Source of the DNA: Pseudomonas sp. Irchel s3f7
GTDB taxonomy: Bacteria > Pseudomonadota > Gammaproteobacteria > Pseudomonadales > Pseudomonadaceae
Reading direction: 5' to 3'
Length of the DNA: 64,000 bases
Assembly: GCF_900187615.1 (NCBI RefSeq)
Contig: NZ_FYDO01000006.1
Coordinates: 1-64,000, forward strand
This document shows, piece by piece, positions 58,301-64,000 of this stretch. How positions within the stretch are numbered: position 1 is the stretch's first letter; the number at the start of each line of letters is the position of its first letter. Under the pieces are notes generated by a model. That model did no database searches. It was not told the DNA's origin and worked only from the letters and a program-made list of their open reading frames with translations. The translations under genes and the position numbers were made by a program.

Positions 58301-59204
58301 GGACGGCAACGAACTCAGTCAACTGATGAAGAACGCCGACACCGCGATGTACCACGCCAAGGAGCGCGGCAAGAACAACTTCCAGTTCTATCAGGCCGAC
58401 ATGAATGCCAGCGCGCTGGAGCGGCTGGAGCTGGAAAGCGACTTGCGCCACGCCCTGGAGCAAAACGAGTTCGTGCTGTATTACCAGCCGCAATTCAGTG
58501 GTGACGGCAAACACCTGACCGGCGCCGAAGCCCTGCTGCGCTGGCGCCATCCGCGACGCGGGCTGGTGCCGCCGGGGGATTTCATTCCGGTGCTCGAAGA
58601 GCTCGGGCTGGTGGTGGATGTCGGTGACTGGGTGATCAGCGAAGCATGCCGTCAGCTCAAGTCCTGGCACCAGGCCAAAGTGCGCGTACCGAAGGTGTCG
58701 GTGAACATCTCGGCACGGCAGTTCTCCGATGGCCAGCTCGGCATGCGGATCGCCACCATCCTCAAGGAAACCGGCCTGCCGCCGGCGTGCCTGGAGCTGG
58801 AACTGACCGAAAGTATCCTGATGCGCGAAGTCAGCGAGGCGATGCAGATCCTCGACGGTCTGAAAAACCTCGGGCTGAGCATTGCGGTTGATGACTTCGG
58901 CACCGGCTATTCATCACTCAACTACCTCAAGCAGTTCCCGATCGACGTGCTGAAGATCGACCGCACCTTCGTCGACGGCCTGCCGTCCGGCGAGCAGGAT
59001 GCGCAGATTGCCCGTGCCATTATCGCCATGGCCCACAGCCTGAACCTGGCGGTGATCGCCGAAGGCGTGGAAACCCAGGAGCAGCTTGATTTCCTGCGTG
59101 AGCACGGCTGTGACGAGGTGCAGGGCTACCTGTTCGGACGGCCGATGCCGGCCAACAAGTTTGAAATGCAATTCAGCAGTGATGCGCTCCTGATGCTCGA
59201 CTGA
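55356..59204 (+). CDS. morA: PAS-GGDEF-EAL membrane protein, MorA type
   Basis: A 1282-residue c-di-GMP enzyme. Two membrane helices (~27-47 and ~263-285) flank a periplasmic sensor region. PAS domains follow (~305-440, 450-575, 580-705, 715-840), then GGDEF (~845-1010, intact [10 protein letters not shown]) and EAL (~1030-1275, intact [17 protein letters not shown] and [13 protein letters not shown]). Both active sites look complete, so it may make and degrade c-di-GMP. The allosteric RxxD I-site before GGDEF appears to be missing ([10 protein letters not shown]). Gene position before glyA and after ettA matches morA, which controls flagella and biofilm in Pseudomonas. Start TTG, as no ATG or GTG fits. 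Confidence 0.9.
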   Translation: MSNVPSSLTSSAPTTAPGSPLRGTLKGTLATLVLLLLALLFWQLFDQLRETQKNQRQYTIDYTADLAAQVSLNMALNAQIALNLLPIIEQPQDADELQALLRKLQQSLPDLRSLALLSPSGKVISDSAINNDDTDYLAELVRRSHAQAHYFSNASDGSMVHLLLHQASGSSRGYWALRLTPTFFSSLTKQSQASDRPLWLVENRINHQIISRDESMPSVNPGTLTEDDVANSVLTVPLSSSDWQLRGLFDRQRVLEELLPAFIGKCLLGLAFSMLPFIALLNMRRRQRQLHEGRRRYQDIFEGTGVALCVLDMSGLQNAFQKAQLQSSEQLHEWLAVPEQRQRLLQELRITEVNQVALQLLNVDSSDKAWKLLIDGNPLDGTAIGNQVLEAALNQQKQLELEIKLQNANGRDQHLWLVLRLPEDQAEYNAVILSINDITSRKLIELSLLEREGFWSDVVRTVPDHLYVQDVISQRMIFSNHHLGQTLGYNRTELHQMGEYFWEILLHPEDADYYHRSRQAQRQAGYRQLMQCQLRFRHQDGRWRRFEIREQALARDKDNQVTRIIGVAKDITDQIEASESLRDSEQRYRMLAESISDVIFSTDSRLALNYVSPSVQAVLGYDTEWIFQNGWQSTIANPQQLTGIYSLMDRVSKALDSADQLALLRSQVQTQLFLFDCLRADGRKIPIELRLVLVWDEHGTFEGVLGVGRDISQQRRAEKDLRMAATVFEHSTSAILITDPAGYIVQANEAFSRVSGYAVEQVLDQLPNMLTVDEKQEAHLRYVLKQLNQHSTWEGEVWLRRRNGEHYPAWVGITAVLDDEGDLASYVCFFSDISERKASEQRIHRLAYYDALTHLPNRTLFQDRLHTALQAAERQKSWVVLMFLDLDRFKPINDSLGHAAGDRMLKDMATRLLGCVDDDDTVARMGGDEFTLLLQPRANREIALNRAIHVAEQILASLVKPFVLEGREFFVTASIGIALSPQDGNELSQLMKNADTAMYHAKERGKNNFQFYQADMNASALERLELESDLRHALEQNEFVLYYQPQFSGDGKHLTGAEALLRWRHPRRGLVPPGDFIPVLEELGLVVDVGDWVISEACRQLKSWHQAKVRVPKVSVNISARQFSDGQLGMRIATILKETGLPPACLELELTESILMREVSEAMQILDGLKNLGLSIAVDDFGTGYSSLNYLKQFPIDVLKIDRTFVDGLPSGEQDAQIARAIIAMAHSLNLAVIAEGVETQEQLDFLREHGCDEVQGYLFGRPMPANKFEMQFSSDALLMLD

Positions 59205-59215
59205 TTCGCAATCAA

Positions 59216-59310
59216 TGTGGCGAGGGAGCTTGCTCCCGCTTGAGTGCGCAGCGTTCACAAGATTTCAGGGCCGCTTCGCCGCCCAGCGGGAGCAAGCTCC
59301 CTCGCCACAT
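59216..59310. repeat. REPIN
   Basis: TGTGGCGAGGGAGCTTGCTCCCGC and GCGGGAGCAAGCTCCCTCGCCACA face each other across about 95 bp, between morA and glyA. Confidence 0.9.
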
Positions 59311-59429
59311 TCACCGCTGATCCCCGCATGAAAGCCACTTGTCTGCGACATGATGCCGTTTCATATGCCTTCCAAAACGCGTTGGGGTAGAATGCCCCCC
59401 TTTTCTGCCCCCGATCCTTGAGGACCGCC

Positions 59430-60683
59430 ATGTTCAGCCGTGATTTGACTATTGCCAAGTACGACGCCGATCTCTTTGCCGCCATGGAGCAAGAAGCTCA
59501 GCGCCAGGAAGAGCACATTGAGCTGATCGCTTCGGAAAACTACACCAGCCCTGCGGTGATGGAAGCTCAAGGCTCGGTACTGACCAACAAGTACGCCGAA
59601 GGCTACCCAGGCAAGCGCTACTACGGTGGTTGCGAGTACGTAGACATCGTCGAGCAGCTGGCTATCGATCGCGCCAAAGAGCTGTTCGGCGCCGACTACG
59701 CCAACGTTCAGCCGCACGCCGGTTCGCAAGCCAACAGCGCCGTTTACCTGGCCCTGCTGTCGGCCGGTGACACCATCCTGGGCATGAGCCTGGCCCACGG
59801 CGGTCACCTGACCCACGGTGCCAGCGTTTCGTCTTCGGGCAAGCTGTACAACGCCATCCAGTACGGCATCGACGCCAACGGCCTGATCGACTACGACGAA
59901 GTCGAGCGCCTGGCGGTCGAGAACAAGCCGAAAATGATCGTGGCCGGTTTCTCTGCCTACTCGCAGATCCTCGACTTCCCACGCTTCCGCGCAATCGCTG
60001 ACAAGGTTGGCGCTTACCTGTTCGTCGACATGGCCCACGTGGCCGGTCTGGTCGCCGCTGGCGTCTACCCGAACCCGGTTCCGTTCGCTGACGTCGTGAC
60101 CACCACCACCCACAAGACCCTGCGCGGTCCACGTGGCGGTCTGATCCTGGCTCGCGCCAACGCCGACATCGAGAAGAAGCTGAACTCCGCGGTATTCCCG
60201 GGCGCCCAGGGTGGCCCGCTGGAACACGTGATCGCGGCCAAGGCGATCTGCTTCAAGGAAGCGCTGCAGCCTGAGTTCAAGACTTACCAGCAACAAGTGG
60301 TGAAAAACGCCAAGGCCATGGCTGGCGTGTTCATCGAACGCGGTTTCAACGTGGTGTCCGGCGGTACTGAAAACCACCTGTTCCTGCTGTCGCTGATCAA
60401 GCAGGAAATCTCCGGTAAAGACGCCGACGCCGCACTGGGCAAAGCGTTCATCACCGTGAACAAGAACTCCGTGCCAAACGATCCACGCTCCCCGTTCGTC
60501 ACCTCCGGCCTGCGCTTCGGCACCCCGGCTGTGACCACTCGTGGCTTCAAGGAAGCAGAGTGCAAGGAACTGGCCGGCTGGATCTGCGACATCCTGGCTG
60601 ATCTGAACAACGAAGCGGTAATCGATGCCGTTCGTGAGAAGGTCAAGACCATCTGCAAGAAGCTGCCGGTGTACGGCGCTTAA
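59430..60683 (+). CDS. glyA: Serine hydroxymethyltransferase
   Basis: A 417-residue PLP enzyme interconverting serine and glycine with tetrahydrofolate. N-terminus [40 protein letters not shown] in outline; the PLP-binding lysine lies in [16 protein letters not shown] (~residue 229). Full length. GAGGACC precedes the ATG at 59430; a frame four codons longer is rejected. A candidate -10 TAGAAT lies at 59388-59393. Confidence 0.96.
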   Translation: MFSRDLTIAKYDADLFAAMEQEAQRQEEHIELIASENYTSPAVMEAQGSVLTNKYAEGYPGKRYYGGCEYVDIVEQLAIDRAKELFGADYANVQPHAGSQANSAVYLALLSAGDTILGMSLAHGGHLTHGASVSSSGKLYNAIQYGIDANGLIDYDEVERLAVENKPKMIVAGFSAYSQILDFPRFRAIADKVGAYLFVDMAHVAGLVAAGVYPNPVPFADVVTTTTHKTLRGPRGGLILARANADIEKKLNSAVFPGAQGGPLEHVIAAKAICFKEALQPEFKTYQQQVVKNAKAMAGVFIERGFNVVSGGTENHLFLLSLIKQEISGKDADAALGKAFITVNKNSVPNDPRSPFVTSGLRFGTPAVTTRGFKEAECKELAGWICDILADLNNEAVIDAVREKVKTICKKLPVYGA

Positions 60684-60707
60684 TCAGCCCGCTAAATCGC
60701 AGTCTTG

Positions 60708-60738
60708 AAAAACCGGCCAGAGATGGCCGGTTTTTTTT
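60708..60738 (+). terminator. Terminator of glyA
   Basis: Stem AAAAACCGGCCA/TGGCCGGTTTTT with a 4-nt loop and eight T, 25 bp after the glyA stop. Confidence 0.93.
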
Positions 60739-60796
60739 CGCCCTTTAAACGCCTCGAGAGGAAACGACGTCGCTACTGTGGCGCACAGCAGAACCC

Positions 60797-63700
60797 TCAA
60801 GCCACGGCTATTGGCGCTGCAAACGCCATGGACAACACATCGGGCAACGTACTATCCACCGCCTGCAACAGGGCCTGACCGACGCCGGTAATCCCCAGCA
60901 TCAAGCCCAGGTCGGGGACGTTGCGCTCCTCCAGGAAGTCTTCATTGAAGAAGTTATGCGCGACTTGAGAAAGTGCACGCTTGACCCTGGCAATGCCCTG
61001 CGCGTTATCCGTGGCGCGATACAGATTCAGCAAGCACATCAGATTGCCGAAATCACCGTGACACAGGCTGTAACCCGACTCTAGCCCCTGTTCCCAGAGG
61101 TGACGCTCGCAATGTTCGACGTCCTGCTCGAGCAGGGTTCTGGTTTCGACGTCCAGCGTGTCACCCATCGTCCGGATCAACCAGCGTCGGGTAATCAGAA
61201 TTCCGGCGTCGCCATGACACCACTTGATGGTGGACGAGGACTTGGCGCTTTCACGCAAATCAAGCCAGTACCCCTCGACGGTGAGGCGATTTTCGGCGCG
61301 CACCCATTGCGCTATCAATTGCGCCAGCAGCGGATCGCGGGTCACCTCCCAGACCTTGCCCAACGCATACAGAGCGCCGGAAATACCGTGGGAAAAACCG
61401 GTCCACAGCGGCTTGCCCGTGGTCTTGAACAGCAACAATCCGTTTTCCAGCGTTACCGCCGATTGAATGGATTGCGAGAACCGCTCGATCAGGGGGCGCA
61501 AAGTTTCACGCCGTTCAAGTTGATAGAGGTTCACCAGTACGGTCACCGCCCCGCACCAGCCATGAATGAAATCGAAGTCATCGGCGATGTGTGGAACATC
61601 TACCAGTTTGCTCAATAACTCGTCGACCTTTGCCTGATAGGTCTGGCGGCCGGTCATGAGTTGGTAATTGACCAGCACATACACATAGGAGGTCAGGCCG
61701 AAATAGGCACTGACCGTCAGCTCACTGGAAAAATGCCCGTGGGACTTGGCCATTGCGCAAAGAATGCGTTCGGCATCCTCCAGGTACCGGGTTGTGCCGG
61801 TGGCGCGGTACAGGCTCAAGTAAAAAATCGCCAGACCACCCATGCCGTTGTACAGGCCGCATCCCATAGGCGAAAGGAAGTGCCGGTTCGTGCGTGGATG
61901 CGTGTCCATGAACCGCCAGCCAGCATCGCCCTCCTCACCGTCAATGCGCATCTTTGTGATGATCTCGGCAATGCTCATCGCACCGTCCAGGTACTGCCGG
62001 GAGCTCAGGTCCGGCACGGCTTTGAGATGATGCTCCCGGTTCATCGGCAACGCTTCATTGGCCACGGGAAACAGGCACATTTGCAATACATGCCGCTGGA
62101 AGGCTTTATCGCTGGTCGAAAGGCTCTCCAGCTTGCGGCGACAACTGTCGAACGGACGCTCGATCGCCATTGGAGCGACCACCTCGCCGTGGGCATTGAT
62201 CAAGTGGCTGGACAATAAAGGCAGGGTGAAACAAGGGATGTCGGCCTTCTCCAGATCTCTGATTTCATGCCGGGGAATTTGATAATCGTTGAGTGTCTCT
62301 GGCAGGTCCGACCACAGCGTCGCCAACAGCAATTGCTGCTGGAGGCGGCACTGAGTAAACCGCGGGTGAAGCATCATCGCGATGAAGTCGGCATAACGCT
62401 GGGTGTTTTTGATCAGGACGCGGGTTTTCAGGGTGGCGGCATGCTGTGCGTACAACTCAAGCACGGCTTCCCGACGCTTCACCAATTCATCGTAAGCACG
62501 GTCAAAACCAAGGAAAAATGCGTCTTGGTGACCGGCGACCGAGTGCGTCTCGCCATCGAGAATCGGCAAGTGTCGGATGATTGGGTGGCTCTCGAACTCA
62601 ACAAGTTTCAAACGATAGAAGCGTTGTTCGCGAACCAACTGCTTCCTCTTGCCCGTGAAGTGTCGCTGCCGGCTCAGGCCGCTGTAGTCATTGTCGGCAT
62701 CCGGGGTGTAAGGCACGAAGCCACTGGAAAAAACCGACTGTGCATTGAGCTTGATGGTTTTGAACAGCGCGCGGCTAGTGGCCAGTGGCGTCCTCACATC
62801 AATCATGGCCGCGGTGAACAGGCACTCCAGATCGATCATGACCGGGCTGCTGCCACAGGCAATGATGTTTTCGTAGTGAAAGTCGATGCCGTTCAAGGCA
62901 TGGATCAACGCAACCTGAGCACCCAGTCGCTGAAAGAAAAGCGCCAGGTCCCCAACGCTTTCGCACGCGCGGTTTTCGAGTTTTTCGATCCAGCAGTGAT
63001 CGTCCAGCGAGACCATCACAGGGGAATAAATGTCAAAACACACGTGACCGCTACTGGTGTGCAATTTTTCAAGCAGTACACCGTAAAACAGCGCTTCTCG
63101 GTTGCTGCGGGGCTTGTACACCAGTGATTGATCGCCGACCTGAACGAAGCAGACCGTTTCGCCGTTGGCGTGGGAGTCGCCCAGCCCCAGGACGATTGAA
63201 TCGATGCGTCTGCCGCTCAGCGGGAAAGCCGCGCCGAGCCGCTCGATATTGGTGCTGAAGTGATCGATGACCTTGTAAAGGTAAGCCACCGTGTCGTCGA
63301 TCCGCTGAAACAGCAGATCGGTCAACACCGGGTAGGCAGACAGGAACGGCGCCAGCGCCTCACCTGCGAATTCTCGATTGAACGCCTGCAGATCAAGATC
63401 AGGGCTTTCGGCGATCCGGCTGTTCAATTGGTGAACCAGCGACTTCTCGGATAGATAGTTGATACTGGAGATTATGCTCGTGCGAAGGCTGGGCAGAAAT
63501 GACTCGACATTAATCCATTCACAAGTTCGCGTATATTTTAGATCGCTTTCAAAAACATGTTTCAGATAATTATACCAACGAGCACAAAAGACACCGAAAT
63601 CGTCGCAATCACTTACTTTAGCTTCAAAAGGTAACGATGCAAGAACTCCAATATTCTGCTCATACCTCGTTTGCAAACAATCATCACCTTCACATTCCAT

Positions 63701-63877
63701 CAACGATAAAAATGCAGACCCATTCAGTAATGCTTGCCGATCAACCCCAAAGTAACGCAGAACGCCTTTATCATCTCTGTGTAGAAGATCAATTGTCTTG
63801 CGCATCGCCTCATGATCTGGAGCGTTTGCAACACTCCCGGTTTTTCGCTGTTTGAAACTCAGAGTATCCGTCAACAT
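60797..63877 (-). CDS. lanM: Class II lanthipeptide synthetase LanM
   Basis: A 1026-residue bifunctional enzyme. The N-terminal DUF4135-type dehydratase domain (~100-580) has kinase-like pieces: VGDQSLVYKPRSNREALFYG, DFHYENIIACG and MIDLECLF. It would phosphorylate and eliminate Ser/Thr of a precursor peptide. The C-terminal LanC cyclase (~660-1015) has SHGISGALYALG and the zinc ligands Cys887 (WCHGDAG) and Cys939-His940 (CHGDFGN), to join Cys thiols. All key residues are present. ATG at 63877 is preferred to a GTG three codons earlier. G+C drops to about 35-42% over 63480-63660, against about 55% or more further in. A lanA 3' end lies 55 bp upstream. Confidence 0.93.
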   Translation of the reverse strand: MLTDTLSFKQRKTGSVANAPDHEAMRKTIDLLHRDDKGVLRYFGVDRQALLNGSAFLSLMECEGDDCLQTRYEQNIGVLASLPFEAKVSDCDDFGVFCARWYNYLKHVFESDLKYTRTCEWINVESFLPSLRTSIISSINYLSEKSLVHQLNSRIAESPDLDLQAFNREFAGEALAPFLSAYPVLTDLLFQRIDDTVAYLYKVIDHFSTNIERLGAAFPLSGRRIDSIVLGLGDSHANGETVCFVQVGDQSLVYKPRSNREALFYGVLLEKLHTSSGHVCFDIYSPVMVSLDDHCWIEKLENRACESVGDLALFFQRLGAQVALIHALNGIDFHYENIIACGSSPVMIDLECLFTAAMIDVRTPLATSRALFKTIKLNAQSVFSSGFVPYTPDADNDYSGLSRQRHFTGKRKQLVREQRFYRLKLVEFESHPIIRHLPILDGETHSVAGHQDAFFLGFDRAYDELVKRREAVLELYAQHAATLKTRVLIKNTQRYADFIAMMLHPRFTQCRLQQQLLLATLWSDLPETLNDYQIPRHEIRDLEKADIPCFTLPLLSSHLINAHGEVVAPMAIERPFDSCRRKLESLSTSDKAFQRHVLQMCLFPVANEALPMNREHHLKAVPDLSSRQYLDGAMSIAEIITKMRIDGEEGDAGWRFMDTHPRTNRHFLSPMGCGLYNGMGGLAIFYLSLYRATGTTRYLEDAERILCAMAKSHGHFSSELTVSAYFGLTSYVYVLVNYQLMTGRQTYQAKVDELLSKLVDVPHIADDFDFIHGWCGAVTVLVNLYQLERRETLRPLIERFSQSIQSAVTLENGLLLFKTTGKPLWTGFSHGISGALYALGKVWEVTRDPLLAQLIAQWVRAENRLTVEGYWLDLRESAKSSSTIKWCHGDAGILITRRWLIRTMGDTLDVETRTLLEQDVEHCERHLWEQGLESGYSLCHGDFGNLMCLLNLYRATDNAQGIARVKRALSQVAHNFFNEDFLEERNVPDLGLMLGITGVGQALLQAVDSTLPDVLSMAFAAPIAVA

Positions 63878-63895
63878 CGCTAGCACTCGAAATAG

Positions 63896-63920
63896 ACAGG
63901 GCCGGAAAAACCGGCCCTGT
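63896..63920 (-). terminator. Hairpin between lanA and lanM
   Basis: A perfect 10-bp inverted repeat ACAGGGCCGG/CCGGCCCTGT with five T in the loop (minus strand). No T-run follows the stem, so it is not a full intrinsic terminator. It may act as a partial terminator or RNA processing/stability stem that lets more lanA than lanM message accumulate. Confidence 0.7.
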
Positions 63921-63932
63921 ATTCAGGTTAGG

Positions 63933-64000
63933 TCAGCAGCCGCAGCCGAGAACGGTGCAACTCAGGGTCCCGCACGACATATTGGTGCACATGGTTTCAC
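63933..64000 (-). CDS. lanA: Lanthipeptide precursor LanA (3' end, partial)
   Basis: The last 21 codons of a peptide gene, running off the right edge of the window at its 5' side. The visible C-terminus has five Cys, four Thr and two Ser (it ends CGTLSCTVLGCGC), the composition of a lanthipeptide core. It sits immediately upstream of and in the same direction as the LanM gene, with a TGA stop at 63933-63935. Leader peptide and cleavage site lie beyond 64000. Several Ser/Thr could be dehydrated and up to five thioether rings formed; ring pattern cannot be deduced. Confidence 0.82.
   Translation of the reverse strand, partial: ETMCTNMSCGTLSCTVLGCGC

Noticed and set aside
63897..64000. Other reading frames across the right edge as the precursor peptide
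   Set aside because: One frame stops early after CRAGP and the other gives an Arg/Leu-rich peptide without Cys; only the chosen frame has the Cys/Thr/Ser core.

Overview
The window is chromosomal DNA of a Pseudomonas, most likely of the P. fluorescens group. The evidence is the high G+C content, the dense REP/REPIN repeats of the fluorescent pseudomonads, and a gene order that follows, from memory, the P. aeruginosa PAO1 stretch pilA-pilCD-coaE ... ndh ... clpB-rluD-bamD-pilSR-minor pilins-ispH-lspA-ileS-ribF-murJ-rpsT-proB-obg-rpmA-rplU-ispB ... gdhA ... ettA-morA-glyA. No rRNA, transposase, integrase, prophage or CRISPR array was found.

Layout. 1-5.8 kb: a possible structured RNA at the left edge, a BON-domain protein, the major pilin pilA (minus strand, with a sigma-54 promoter) divergent from pilC-pilD-coaE-yacG (no pilB in between), a CbiM-like permease and a DUF2790 protein. 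5.8-9.8 kb: an aromatic-acid uptake operon, MFS transporter - BenE - OprD-type porin, with a tandem XylS/BenR-type operator upstream and no catabolic enzymes nearby. 9.8-12.6 kb: DUF1780, MOSC, DUF3094 and type II NADH dehydrogenase. 12.7-13.3 kb: four tRNAs (Asn-Pro-Lys-Pro, the two Pro copies identical) behind a strong promoter. 13.4-19.4 kb: clpB (sigma-32 promoter), pgeF, rluD, bamD and a small zinc-ribbon protein. 19.3-27.1 kb: the PilS-PilR two-component system, thiO, and the minor-pilin operon fimU-pilV-pilW-pilX-[138-aa protein]-pilE, with fimT divergent. The operon is inverted relative to PAO1, and a small secreted protein with an EF-hand-like loop sits where full-length pilY1 would be expected.

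27-42 kb is housekeeping: ispH-fkpB-lspA-ileS-ribF on the minus strand, murJ, rpsT, creA, proB, obg, rpmA, rplU, ispB, yjdM, a Fur-boxed PA4570-like gene, fklB and a small hypothetical. 42.6-55 kb: a YqhA-family membrane protein, a large uncharacterised lipoprotein, a PA4575-like protein, a Lon-family protease, DUF3015, a DUF4105 outer-membrane-like protein, a GreA/GreB-family protein, gdhA and ettA. 55-60.7 kb: a MorA-type PAS-GGDEF-EAL protein and glyA.

The right edge (60.8-64.0 kb) is accessory: a class II lanthipeptide synthetase (LanM) preceded by the 3' end of a Cys/Thr/Ser-rich precursor peptide (LanA). A perfect 10-bp hairpin lies between them, and the 5' part of lanM is markedly AT-rich. 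This lanthipeptide locus is the most likely source of new chemistry here; the rest of its cluster (leader, transporter/protease, immunity) would lie beyond position 64000.

Links between genes: PilS/PilR would act on the sigma-54 promoter of pilA 20 kb away, and PilD would process PilA and all the minor pilins. With pilB absent here and pilY1 apparently reduced, it is open whether a working type IV pilus is made.
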